From ZC4RG36 sp964652205 (GTDB lineage: Bacteria > Chloroflexota > Anaerolineae > Aggregatilineales > Phototrophicaceae): DNA of 64,000 nucleotides. Below the pieces are notes generated by a model. The model saw nothing but the letters and a program-made list of their open reading frames with translations. It was not told the DNA's origin and did not search any database. The DNA lies in NCBI GenBank assembly GCA_964652205.1, contig CAZZAO010000001.1, positions 50,836 through 114,835 on the forward strand, given 5' to 3'. Position numbers and translations under genes: made by a program. Within the stretch, counting starts at the first letter, position 1. Each line of letters opens with the position of its first letter. Positions 26,122 through 38,908 of this stretch are shown here, one piece after another.

Positions 26122-26922
26122 TTAGCTGCTATAGACGTGGTAGCGTTCTTTAAGCGGCGCAGTCTGCCAGGTGGTGCTGTCGGCGCGGACGAACTGCTCC
26201 GAGCGGGCGAGGCCGAGCTTATGCAGGGTATAGCGGCGCAGCACGCCGAGCGTCGCCAGCCCGTAGCGGGTGCTGACGCCAAAATTGACCGATGAAGCTT
26301 CGTCGAAATAACGCGCGGGGACGGGGGACTCGCTCAGGCGGAAGCCACAGGCCACGCCCTGGACGATCATCTCACTGTCGAAAACGAAATCGTCGCTGTT
26401 CTTCCACCACGGCACGCCGATCAGAAATTCGCGGCTGTAAGCGCGCATCCCGGTGTGCAGGTCAGTCAGGTGCTGGCGCAGGATGAGGTTTTCGGTGGTC
26501 GTCAGGCAGCGGTTGGCGATAAATTTCCAGAGCGGCATTCCGCCCGCCAGCGCCTTGCCATCGGCGATGCGCGTGCCGAGCATCATATCGGCTTTTCCGG
26601 CCAGAATCGGCGCGATCAACTGCGGAATCTTGGTCGGGTCGTACTGGTGGTCGGCATGAACCATGACGACGACGTCGGCATCGAGCGCCAGCGCTTCCGA
26701 ATAACAGGTTTTCTGATTCGCGCCGTAGCCGAGGTTCTGATGATGGACGAGCGTGCGTAACCCAAGTTTGGCGGCCAGCTCCGGCGTATTGTCGTGGCTG
26801 GCATCGTCCACGACGATGACGTGGCGGACGAGGTCGTGCGGGATGTCTTTGTAGGTGCGTTCAAGCGTGCGCTCGGCATTATACGCAGGCATCACGACAA
26901 TGACGTTGGGATCTTGAGCCAT
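26122..26922 (-). CDS. GT2 family glycosyltransferase (dolichyl/undecaprenyl-phosphate sugar synthase-like)
   Basis: A 266-residue GT-A glycosyltransferase. The N-terminus VIVVMPAYNAERTLERTYKD, VVDDASHDNT and the metal motif region MVHADHQYDP are typical of DPM1-like enzymes that move a sugar from GDP- or UDP-sugar to a polyprenyl phosphate. There are no C-terminal membrane helices. ATG 26922 is preferred because AGGAAA lies upstream. The neighbouring GT-C-like membrane protein (27012-29057) could use the lipid-linked sugar made here, a natural donor-acceptor pair. Confidence 0.9.
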   Translation of the reverse strand: MAQDPNVIVVMPAYNAERTLERTYKDIPHDLVRHVIVVDDASHDNTPELAAKLGLRTLVHHQNLGYGANQKTCYSEALALDADVVVMVHADHQYDPTKIPQLIAPILAGKADMMLGTRIADGKALAGGMPLWKFIANRCLTTTENLILRQHLTDLHTGMRAYSREFLIGVPWWKNSDDFVFDSEMIVQGVACGFRLSESPVPARYFDEASSVNFGVSTRYGLATLGVLRRYTLHKLGLARSEQFVRADSTTWQTAPLKERYHVYSS

Positions 26923-27011
26923 CGATTGTTTCCTGACTTCTGGTGCAGTTTCCTGAATTATACCACGTTGGCGGGTCATAAAAGCGAGAGTCTGGCTCCC
27001 TGTTTTCGCTC

Positions 27012-29057
27012 TTACGAGCCGGTCAAACGGCTCAGAACCCGTTTCGCGCGGGCGTTCGACGAGTCGAGCTGGAGTGACTTTTGCAGCGCGACAATCGCCT
27101 GCTCTTTTTGCCCCAGGTCGGCATAAGCTTCGCCGAGGACGCGATAGGACAGGCTGGCATTGGGCGAAACCGTCGCGGCCCGCCGGGCGATGGTCAGCGC
27201 CTTGTCTGGCTGGCTGCTGTCGAGGTAGAGGCTGGCAAGCCGACCGAGGTAGAAGCCATTCTCTGGCTCGAGCTTGACGGCGGTTTCGCAGTAGCTAATT
27301 GCTTCGTCGGTGCGGTTGATCTGCGACAGCGTGGTGCAAAGATCGCTGATCGAGTTGGCGTCGCGCGGGTTGCGGTCGATGGCTTTGCGGAGCGCCTGCT
27401 CGGCCAGGTCGTACTGGCTGGCGCGCAGGGCGGCGCTGCCGAGGTTGGGATAGACGCTGGTCAGCGTCGGGTCGAGCTTCAGCGCCTGCTGATAGGCTTT
27501 GATGGCGGCGGAGTTGTCACCGAGGCGGAAATAGGCTAAACCGAGCAGGCGGAACGTCCCCCCATCTTTGGGGTTGGTCGCCAGCGCCTTGCGGTAGAAC
27601 AGCACCGCGTCCTCGAAGCGATTCTGCTGCACAGCGATGTGGCCGAGGAAGCGATTGCCCTTGAAGTCGTTGGGCGACAGCCTGACGAGCTGCTGGAAAA
27701 CGGGCAGGGCGTCGTCGTAGTCCCGCTTGTTCCAGTAATAAACACCGAGGTTGAGCCAGCCGGTCTGGCTTTCCGGGTAAGCCTGAAGGTGATCTTTCCA
27801 CAACGCGCCTTCATTTTGCCAGGTGAGGCTGTGCGCGTAAGTGAGTCCGGTCAGCCCGACGATTAGCGCGGCGAAGACGCCGACGACGGCGTAGCGCGCG
27901 CCGGGCGTGCTCAGGCGCTGCCAGAGGCGGTTAATCAGGATGGCGACAGCGGCAAAGACCATCAGGCTGGGGAAGTACATGTAGCGGTCAGCGCGCTCGA
28001 TGGCAATCGGGATGATGTTGACGACCGGCAGCATCAGCACCACGATCCACAGGACGGCGAAAAACGAGAACGGCTTGCCGAACGGCTGCTTCCAGGCGAC
28101 GTAAATGAGGAACAGCAGCAGCAGCGCGCCGAGGACGATGCTGGCCGGGTTCTGCACCAGCGCCGCCGGAAACGGGCCGAGCGGTGACTGAACGAGCGTC
28201 GAATCATAGCGGTAGAAGTTGTCGAGCTTCCACGGCATGATGAATGACATGACGTAGTCCCAGAACACCATGAGCATCAGCAGGGCGGATGTGATCGGGC
28301 TGCCGCCCCAGTAGGACTTGATGCCGCCGCCGCCCTTATGCGCCAGCACAATCGTGACTGCGCTCGCCCCGCCGATGATGATCGGGATAATCGCCCGGCG
28401 GATGACTCGCATCAGGCTCATTCTGGCGTAGAAATAATCGTAGGCCATGAACAGCAGCGGCACGCCGACGACCGCTGGCTTGGCGAACGCGCCGAGGAAG
28501 AAGAGCACATAGGCGGCGGGCAGCGTCCAGCGCGGGGCGTCCTCGTCGGCGCTGCGGAAATAGGCGATAAACGAGAGCAGGGTGAAGAACATCGCCAGCA
28601 GCGACTTGCGCTCTGCCACCCAGGCGACCGTCTCGACCTGAAGTGGATGGACGATCCACAGCAGCGTCGCCATCAGCGCGACAGTGCGGTTTTTCACCAG
28701 ACGGAGCAGGACGAAGTAGGCCAGCGCGGCATTGAAGCCGTTGAGGATGACGTTGACGACGTGATACCCGGCAGGACTCATACCCCAGAGATGGAACTCC
28801 AGCCAGTACGAGCTGATCGTCACCGGGATGTAGGCGGCGAAATAGACCTGTGTCCAGATGTCCTTGAGACCGCCGAGGCTGAAGTTACGGAGCAGATAAT
28901 CTTCGGCGATATAGCGGTTATCGTCCCAACTGTAGAAAAGCTCGTAACCTGCGGTATGGATATAGACCGCGACGGCCAGCAGGAACAGGCCGATGGGGAT
29001 AAGGATGTCCCAGCGAAGCTGTGGCGTCGCCGTCTCGTTGGGTGTCGCAAGTTCCAA
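27012..29057 (-). CDS. TMTC-like multipass membrane protein with TPR repeats
   Basis: A 681-residue protein. The first 430 residues are a GT-C-type membrane domain with about ten helices and the acidic loop YSWDDNRYIAEDY, where paired Asp residues often sit in lipid-sugar glycosyltransferases. HPLQVETVAWVAERKSLLA is typical of TMTC proteins, which in eukaryotes are O-mannosyltransferases. Residues about 440-675 are six to seven TPR repeats (for example NPKDGGTFRLLGLAYFRLGD). The glycosyltransferase gene upstream may supply the lipid-linked sugar. Protein O-glycosylation at the cell surface is an inference. Confidence 0.85.
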   Translation of the reverse strand: MELATPNETATPQLRWDILIPIGLFLLAVAVYIHTAGYELFYSWDDNRYIAEDYLLRNFSLGGLKDIWTQVYFAAYIPVTISSYWLEFHLWGMSPAGYHVVNVILNGFNAALAYFVLLRLVKNRTVALMATLLWIVHPLQVETVAWVAERKSLLAMFFTLLSFIAYFRSADEDAPRWTLPAAYVLFFLGAFAKPAVVGVPLLFMAYDYFYARMSLMRVIRRAIIPIIIGGASAVTIVLAHKGGGGIKSYWGGSPITSALLMLMVFWDYVMSFIMPWKLDNFYRYDSTLVQSPLGPFPAALVQNPASIVLGALLLLFLIYVAWKQPFGKPFSFFAVLWIVVLMLPVVNIIPIAIERADRYMYFPSLMVFAAVAILINRLWQRLSTPGARYAVVGVFAALIVGLTGLTYAHSLTWQNEGALWKDHLQAYPESQTGWLNLGVYYWNKRDYDDALPVFQQLVRLSPNDFKGNRFLGHIAVQQNRFEDAVLFYRKALATNPKDGGTFRLLGLAYFRLGDNSAAIKAYQQALKLDPTLTSVYPNLGSAALRASQYDLAEQALRKAIDRNPRDANSISDLCTTLSQINRTDEAISYCETAVKLEPENGFYLGRLASLYLDSSQPDKALTIARRAATVSPNASLSYRVLGEAYADLGQKEQAIVALQKSLQLDSSNARAKRVLSRLTGS

Positions 29058-29185
29058 AGTGTCGTCCTATCGCTCGCAGGGTCAGGCCGGTGAAGCGCCG
29101 GTCACAAAGATAATCGCAATTTTGCCCGACCGCAAACCAGCCGAGGCGTATTCGCAGCCACCAGCGTCAAACGCGGGCCATGAAT

Positions 29186-33733
<4,548 letters not shown>

Positions 33734-33887
33734 GAACAGAACTTTCTCAGGGAACTTTCACGGCAGGGCAGGTCGATGGAGCGTTTATAGTATTTCATAC
33801 AGGGAGATGGCGTACAAGGGATAGTCATGGGAGCGCTGCAAGGATTTGCCTGAAGCCTGACAACACTCCCCCAGTTCTTAATCGAGG

Positions 33888-34883
33888 CTAGGGAGTCAGC
33901 CAGATTTTGGCGACGGTCGAGCCGTCGAGCAGCTCCTGGAAGCAGGCCGCGCCCCGGTCGAGCGGCTCGACGCGCGTCCACGGCTCTTCCAGCCACATCC
34001 GCCCCTGATCGAGGGCGCGCAGCGCGGCAGCGAAATCGAGATGCGAGTAGGCGAACGCGCCCGAACTGACGATCTCGCGGCGAATCATGTCGTTGATATC
34101 GAGCGCTGTCTCAGCTTCGTGCAGCCCTGTCCAGACAATTCGGCCCCCGGTCTTGACGGCAGCGAGGCAGCCCCGGCGCGTGGATGAGCGACCGACGGCG
34201 TCAACGACGACATCAAACCTGCCGCGCGTGCTGTCGTCGAGCGTGACGGCCTGCGCGCCGACGGCCTGCGCCATCGACATCCGCGCCGGGTTCAGTTCGG
34301 CGCAGTAGAGCCGCTTAACGCCGTGGTCGGCCAGCGCCTGAAGCGCGAACAGGCCAATCGGCCCCGCGCCGACGACCAGCGCCGATTCGTCCGGGTCAGG
34401 GTGGGCGACTCGCGCCAGATGGACGGCGCAGGCGGCGGGTTCGGCCAGCGCTCCCAGCGCGGCGGGCATGTTCGGCGGCAGCGGCAGCACGGCGTCCGCG
34501 CGGATGGCGACGAGGGCGGCGTTGCTGCCGGGGAGTCCGGCGCTGTAGAGCTTGCGTTTAGCGCACAACTGCTGCCGACCGCTCAGACAGTAGTCACAGT
34601 GACCACAGGAGAGCAGCGGGTTGGCCGTGACGAGCTGGCCGCGCTGCAATTCGGGGAAACCGGCGGCGGCGTCCGCGCCGATGGCCTCGATGCTGCCGCT
34701 GAATTCGTGGCCCATAATCAGCGGCGGCTTACGCAGGGAGTTCTTGCCCTCAAAACCGCTTAACTCCGAGCCACAGATGCCGGAAAATGAAACGCGGATC
34801 AGGACTTCATCGGCTTTAATGTCTGGTTCCGGCACGTCGATCACCGGCATCTGGTATGGCGCTTGATAGACCAATGCTTTCAT
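33888..34883 (-). CDS. zinc-dependent medium-chain alcohol/polyol dehydrogenase
   Basis: A 331-residue MDR-family dehydrogenase. The catalytic zinc site starts with GICGSELSGFEG and GHEFSGSIEAIG; the structural zinc Cys set is CGHCDYCLSGRQQLC. The NAD-binding motif is VVGAGPIGLFALQAL. Best matches in mind are galactitol-1-phosphate, threonine or sorbitol dehydrogenases; the substrate is undetermined. It is divergent from the KDPG aldolase and SDR genes, with a perfect palindrome in the gap, suggesting joint control and a sugar-acid pathway. Confidence 0.92.
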   Translation of the reverse strand: MKALVYQAPYQMPVIDVPEPDIKADEVLIRVSFSGICGSELSGFEGKNSLRKPPLIMGHEFSGSIEAIGADAAAGFPELQRGQLVTANPLLSCGHCDYCLSGRQQLCAKRKLYSAGLPGSNAALVAIRADAVLPLPPNMPAALGALAEPAACAVHLARVAHPDPDESALVVGAGPIGLFALQALADHGVKRLYCAELNPARMSMAQAVGAQAVTLDDSTRGRFDVVVDAVGRSSTRRGCLAAVKTGGRIVWTGLHEAETALDINDMIRREIVSSGAFAYSHLDFAAALRALDQGRMWLEEPWTRVEPLDRGAACFQELLDGSTVAKIWLTP

Positions 34884-34952
34884 GAGCCTGGATCGCTTTC
34901 ATCGACATGGGTCAAGTGTTAGACTCTAAGTTTAGACGCCGAATCGAAATCT

Positions 34953-34965
34953 GACCACGGTGGTC
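34953..34965. promoter_or_regulatory. palindrome upstream of the aldolase gene, candidate operator
   Basis: GACCAC (34953-34958), central G, GTGGTC (34960-34965) is a perfect inverted repeat between the divergent dehydrogenase and aldolase genes and just before the aldolase start. It could bind a sugar-sensing regulator or hide the ribosome site. No regulator gene lies adjacent. Confidence 0.45.
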
Positions 34966-34967
34966 TG

Positions 34968-35609
34968 ATGGAAAGCGATGGACTGATGGCTTCGGTGATG
35001 GAACATATCGGCTCAACACGGGTTGTCGCTATCTTTCGCGGCAGCTACGGCGGTCAATGGCTGGCCTACGCCCAGGCGCTGCTTCAGGGCGGGCTGACGG
35101 CGATGGAGATCACCCTCAACTCGGAAGGCGCGCTCCATGGCCTCGACGTCCTGCGCGATCAGCTCGGCGACCAGATCGCGCTCGGCGCGGGGACGGTGCT
35201 GACGGTCGATCAGGTACGCGCTGCCGCCGATCACGGCGCACGCTTCATCGTCACGCCGGATACCGATGAGGCCGTGATTGCCGAGGCCAAAGCGCGCGGA
35301 TTAGTCGTCATTCCCGGCGCGTACACGCCGACTGAGATCAAGCGCGCCGCTCTGCTCGGCGCGGATATGGTCAAGGTGTTTCCCGCGCAGACCCCCGACT
35401 ATATCAGGGCGATTCGCGCGCCGCTCGGCCATATCCCGATGATGGCGACGGGCGGCGTCGATCTCGCCAATGCGGGCCTGTTTCTCAAGGCAGGCGCGTC
35501 CGCGCTCGGCATCGGCAGCTATCTGACTCAGCCGTCGCTGACGCCGGACGAAGTTGCGCTGCGCGCTGCCCGTTTCGCCGCGGTGACGAGCGGTCGACAG
35601 CTCGTCTGA
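34968..35609 (+). CDS. eda: KDPG/KHG aldolase family protein
   Basis: A 213-residue class I aldolase of the 2-dehydro-3-deoxy-(phospho)gluconate/4-hydroxy-2-oxoglutarate family. The Schiff-base Lys is in GADMVKVFPAQTPDYI, with the active-site Glu in AMEITLNSEG and GAGTVLTVDQVRAA as further family motifs. It would split KDPG, KDG or a relative into pyruvate and an aldehyde. The start is ATG 34968 (alternatively 34986, with GGAAAG ahead). An SDR follows 18 bases downstream. Confidence 0.92.
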   Translation: MESDGLMASVMEHIGSTRVVAIFRGSYGGQWLAYAQALLQGGLTAMEITLNSEGALHGLDVLRDQLGDQIALGAGTVLTVDQVRAAADHGARFIVTPDTDEAVIAEAKARGLVVIPGAYTPTEIKRAALLGADMVKVFPAQTPDYIRAIRAPLGHIPMMATGGVDLANAGLFLKAGASALGIGSYLTQPSLTPDEVALRAARFAAVTSGRQLV

Positions 35610-35627
35610 CAGATAAAGGATTGGGAC

Positions 35628-36392
35628 TTGGACATCCGTTTCGACGATCAGGTTGTTCTCATCACGGGCGCGAGTACCGGCATCGGCGCGGCGCTGGCGC
35701 GGGCCTTCGGTAAAGCGGGCGCGAAAGTTGTTGTTCACTATCACCACAGCGAGGCCGAGGCGAAGCAGGTCGCTACTGACATTAAGTCCGAGGGCAGCGA
35801 AGTCCTGCTCGTGCAGGCCGATGTCACCGACGACTCACAGGCACGCTCAATCGCCGATCAGACGATGGAACGTTTCGGGCGGATCGATGTGCTGGTGAAT
35901 AACGCCGGCGCGCTGGTGCGCCGCAGCGCGGTCGCTGAAGCATCGGACGAACTGTACGACGAAATTATGGATTTGAACGTGCGCTCGGTCTTTCAGTTAT
36001 GCAAGCGCGTCGTGCCGATCATGCAGCAGCAAGGCCACGGCAACATTATCAACCTGACGTCCATTGCCGGGCGCAACGGTGGGGGCGGCGGCTCGGTGCT
36101 GTATGCGTCGAGCAAGGGCGCAATTGCAACCTTCACGCGCGGTCTGGCCCGCGAGCTGGCGACGCAGAATATTCGCGTCAACGCCCTGTCGCCGGGGGTG
36201 ATCCTGACGCCATTCCACGAACGCTATACTGAGCCGGAGCAGATGGAGCGGATTGTCAAGACGATTCCGATGGCCCGCGCCGGGGAAGCTGAGGAGTGCG
36301 TCGGCACGGTCTTTTATCTGGCGTCAGACCTGATGAGCAGCTACGTCACCGGGCAGATCATCGAGGTCAACGGCGGCCAGATCATGCCGTAA
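35628..36392 (+). CDS. SDR-family oxidoreductase
   Basis: A 254-residue short-chain dehydrogenase. NAD(P)-binding TGASTGIGAA, the NNAGA motif and the catalytic YASSKGA (Tyr-x3-Lys) are present, with SIAGRNG supplying the Ser. The start is TTG 35628 after AAAGGA. Next to an aldolase of the KDG/KDPG type, it plausibly oxidises a sugar acid or reduces a keto-deoxy acid, as KduD-like enzymes do. The specific substrate is not visible. Confidence 0.92.
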   Translation: MDIRFDDQVVLITGASTGIGAALARAFGKAGAKVVVHYHHSEAEAKQVATDIKSEGSEVLLVQADVTDDSQARSIADQTMERFGRIDVLVNNAGALVRRSAVAEASDELYDEIMDLNVRSVFQLCKRVVPIMQQQGHGNIINLTSIAGRNGGGGGSVLYASSKGAIATFTRGLARELATQNIRVNALSPGVILTPFHERYTEPEQMERIVKTIPMARAGEAEECVGTVFYLASDLMSSYVTGQIIEVNGGQIMP

Positions 36393-36643
36393 GGAGAAGG
36401 ACTAAGTCAAAAGAGAAGGACTGAGTCAAAAGAAGGACTGAGGACTGAGTCAAAGAGTAAAACGTGGGCCGAGAAAGGCTGGAAAAAGACCGGAGAGCCA
36501 TATTCTGGTCATTTCTCTCGCTCTGCCTGACATCTGACCGGGATAAATCCAGCCTATTCTCGGTTCTCGGCTCGATAACAAAACCGGCCTGTCAGGAATG
36601 ACAGGCCGGTTGCTCGTCGGAGAGGGCAGGGAAGCGGGACGGT
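36393..36643. repeat. intergenic tandem and inverted repeat patch
   Basis: 36395-36458 holds imperfect copies of an AAGGACTGAGTCAAAAGA-like unit. Then CCGAGAAAGGCTGGA (36469-36483) and TCCAGCCTATTCTCGG (36548-36563) are inverted copies differing by one base, 64 bases apart, like the ends of a miniature inverted-repeat element. No reading frame is present. The terminator at 36573-36610 follows. Confidence 0.6.
36573..36610 (-). terminator. terminator of the 111-residue minus-strand gene
   Basis: A 12-base perfect stem, ACCGGCCTGTCA (36583-36594) with TGACAGGCCGGT (36599-36610), has a four-base loop and is followed on the minus strand by TTTGTTATCG. It lies 33 bases after the stop at 36644. 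Confidence 0.85.
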
Positions 36644-36979
36644 TTACCAGCGTTCGAGCTTGGCAGTCTGCTTGCGCTGATTCTGCTGCACGACCTGGAC
36701 GCCGATGCTGTCCAGAAGCCGACCGATATAGGGGCTGTCAATGACGATCATTGTGAAGGCGCTGCTGTCCCGGTGCAGGCGGACATGATAGACCGAGGCC
36801 CGGCGCGCGCCGTCGAACCAGTGCTCCTGCCGGAAAACGACACCCTGAACGCGCCAGCCGCTCTCAAGGGCGGTCATTAACGAGTCGGCGGTCGAATATT
36901 TTTCTGACTGCGGACTCCAGTGACGCCCCACGTCGTAATCGTCCATCTCAATTCTTGTTGCGGTCGTGTTAACGCTCAT
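36644..36979 (-). CDS. small uncharacterised protein
   Basis: A 111-residue soluble protein I do not recognise. It has no signal peptide, membrane helix or Cys. The centre (HWFDGARRASVYHVRLHRDS) looks like beta strands of a small alpha/beta fold, and the C-terminus is rich in Gln, Lys and Arg. Its own promoter (37055-37083) and terminator (36573-36610) frame it as a single-gene transcript, which supports it being real. It might be a stress or DNA-linked protein, but no evidence decides this. Confidence 0.75.
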   Translation of the reverse strand: MSVNTTATRIEMDDYDVGRHWSPQSEKYSTADSLMTALESGWRVQGVVFRQEHWFDGARRASVYHVRLHRDSSAFTMIVIDSPYIGRLLDSIGVQVVQQNQRKQTAKLERW

Positions 36980-37354
36980 TTTGCTGCCCCTAAACCCTGA
37001 ACACCGTAATCATTCGGTGGGAATGTTCGATATATGGGTCGTAATGATGAACTCAGTGTAGCACCCTTTTGAGGGAGTGTCACTAAGCAGTTCTCAATAA
37101 CCTGTAAAAAGCTTATTAAAATCACATAAATCGATTGACAGGCATAATCTCTGAGAGCGCTCCCGGAAGGATTAAGCGAGAATTAGGGCCAATTCCTTGC
37201 AAAAGGGGCGCTTTACGATGACCAGGGAATGGCCTGCACTCCGTAACGTGAGATGCCAGATTAAGAGTTTGTTCATAATCCGAAAACGAATTCATGGTAA
37301 TCTGGACGTTATGCCGTAATGGTCATTGAAACTCGATAGCACGGGAGGTCAATC
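36980..37354. other. 375-base AT-richer gap between two small genes
   Basis: This gap is visibly more AT-rich than its surroundings. It holds the promoter for the minus-strand 111-residue gene at 37055-37083 and presumably the promoter of the plus-strand 52-residue gene. I see no open frame with a ribosome site and no RNA structure I can name. Confidence 0.6.
37055..37083 (-). promoter_or_regulatory. promoter of the 111-residue gene
   Basis: On the minus strand GTGACA (rc of 37078-37083), a 17-base spacer and TACACT (rc of 37055-37060) form a sigma70-like promoter about 75 bases before the start codon at 36979. Confidence 0.55.
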
Positions 37355-37513
37355 GTGCCAGATAAGGGAGATGGCGGGCGCTTCACTCAAAAAGAAGATC
37401 GCCAGGCCGAGCACATCAAGGACAGCGAGAAGAAGCAGGGCCGCTCCGACAGGGACGCCGAACGGATCGCCTATGCCACGGTCAACAAGGAAAAGAGCCA
37501 TAAGAAGAAATAG
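37355..37513 (+). CDS. small basic protein of the 'plasmid stabilization'-annotated family
   Basis: A 52-residue protein too short for routine calling. It starts at GTG 37355 with GGGAGG six bases upstream. The core GRFTQKEDRQAEHIKDSE, followed by a Gly, a run of charged residues and IAYATVNKEKS, matches a widespread small family often labelled plasmid stabilization protein (pattern: Thr-x-Lys-x2-Arg-Gln-Ala-Glu-His-Ile, later Ala-x-Ala-Thr-Val-Asn-Lys). The family is unrelated to real toxin-antitoxin proteins and its role is unknown. It is highly charged and ends in a Lys-rich tail, which suggests nucleic-acid or stress association. A strong hairpin follows. Confidence 0.8.
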   Translation: MPDKGDGGRFTQKEDRQAEHIKDSEKKQGRSDRDAERIAYATVNKEKSHKKK

Positions 37514-37542
37514 CGGGTGGCTCTGTTGACCGTTGGCGGCAA

Positions 37543-37583
37543 GAGGCCGGTCGTTCAATCAACGACCGGCCTCCTGCTGTTTG
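37543..37583. terminator. terminator hairpin between the small gene and hemL
   Basis: A 13-base perfect stem, GAGGCCGGTCGTT (37543-37555) with AACGACCGGCCTC (37561-37573), has a five-base loop and a weak T-rich tail (CTGCTGTTTG). It lies between the 52-residue gene and the convergent end of the haem operon and may stop both. Confidence 0.8.
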
Positions 37584-37594
37584 TCGGCGTGAAT

Positions 37595-38908
37595 TTAGCT
37601 GGCAACCGGCGCAGTCAGCGAGGCGAAGGCGCGCTCAACGGCGGCCAGCGTCGCCGTGATTTCAAGGCTGCCGTGAGCGCTGCTCATGAATCCGGCCTCG
37701 AACTGGCTCGGCGCGAAGTAGATGCCGTCGTCCAGCAACTGATGGAAAAATTGAGCGTAACGCTGAGTGTCGGCGTGCTGGCGAGCGCTGGCGTAGTCGG
37801 TGATTGACGCCCCGGCAGCTTTGAGGAAATAGAAACCGAACATCGTCCCGGCGCGATCCGCCTGTACTGGAATCCCGGCGGCTCTGGCACGGGCAGTCAA
37901 CCCGTCGATCAGTTCGGCAGTCCGCGCGGCGATACCATCGAACACGCCCGGCTCGATCAGCGCGCGAATCGTCGCCAGCCCGCCCGTCATCGCCAGCGGA
38001 TTGCCCGACAGCGTCCCGGCCTGATACATCGTACCTGCCGGGGCGACGTGCTGCATGATCTCACGCTTGCCTGCGTAGGCCCCGACCGGCAGCCCGCCGC
38101 CGATGACCTTGCCGAGGCAGGTGATGTCCGGGTCGAGGTTCCAGGCCTGCTGCGCCCCGCCGGGAGCGACGCGGAAGCCGGTCATGACCTCGTCGAGGAT
38201 GAAAAGCGCGCCGTGCTTCCAGCAGAGCGCGTGCAGCCCGTCGAGGTAGCCGGACTGCGGCAGCACGAAGCCCATATTGGCGGCAATCGGCTCGACGATG
38301 ACGGCGGCAATTTCGCTGCCGTAGTGGTCGAAGAGCGCGGTCAGGGCGGGCAGGTCGTTGAATTCCGCCGTGAGTGTGTTGCCGGTCGTCGCTGCCGGGA
38401 CGCCGGGGGAGTCCGGCAGGCCGAGCGTGGCGACGCCGCTCCCGGCCTGGACCAGCAGCAAATCGGCGTGGCCGTGATAGCAGCCGGCGAACTTGACGAT
38501 CTTATCGCGCCCCGTATAAGCGCGGGCGAGGCGGAGCGCGCTCATGGTCGCTTCTGTGCCGCTGTTGACGAAGCGGATCATCTCAATCGACGGTACGGTG
38601 TCGATGACCAACTCGGCCAGTTCGCTTTCGAGCGCGGTCGGCGCGCCGTAGCTTGTCCCCCGCGCTAACTGCTCGCCGAGCGCCCTGACGACGTCGGAAG
38701 GCGCGTGGCCGAGGATCAGCGGCCCCCACGACAGGACGTAGTCGATGTAACGGCTGCCGTCGGCGTCCCAGATGAACGGGCCTTCGCCGCGCTCGATGAA
38801 ACGCGGGACACCGCCAACGCTGCGAAAGGCGCGCACCGGGCTGTTGACGCCGCCGGGAATCAGCGTTTGCGCCTGCGCGAACAGGGCTTCTGAGCGTGAG
38901 CTATTCAT
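37595..38908 (-). CDS. hemL: glutamate-1-semialdehyde 2,1-aminomutase HemL
   Basis: A 437-residue PLP enzyme making 5-aminolevulinate. The PLP Lys lies in CLGKVIGGGLPVGAYAGK; FVNSGTEATMSALRLAR and GTLSGNPLAMTGG are family motifs. It is the last gene of the haem operon on the minus strand, overlapping the previous gene by four bases (ATGA). Together with HemA in the same operon it supplies ALA by the C5 route. Confidence 0.97.
   Translation of the reverse strand: MNSSRSEALFAQAQTLIPGGVNSPVRAFRSVGGVPRFIERGEGPFIWDADGSRYIDYVLSWGPLILGHAPSDVVRALGEQLARGTSYGAPTALESELAELVIDTVPSIEMIRFVNSGTEATMSALRLARAYTGRDKIVKFAGCYHGHADLLLVQAGSGVATLGLPDSPGVPAATTGNTLTAEFNDLPALTALFDHYGSEIAAVIVEPIAANMGFVLPQSGYLDGLHALCWKHGALFILDEVMTGFRVAPGGAQQAWNLDPDITCLGKVIGGGLPVGAYAGKREIMQHVAPAGTMYQAGTLSGNPLAMTGGLATIRALIEPGVFDGIAARTAELIDGLTARARAAGIPVQADRAGTMFGFYFLKAAGASITDYASARQHADTQRYAQFFHQLLDDGIYFAPSQFEAGFMSSAHGSLEITATLAAVERAFASLTAPVAS

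Noticed and set aside
37326..37529. A 67-residue plus-strand frame overlapping the 52-residue gene
   Set aside because: It is Arg/Ser/Thr-rich with no ribosome site, whereas the overlapping GTG frame matches a known small family and has GGGAGG.
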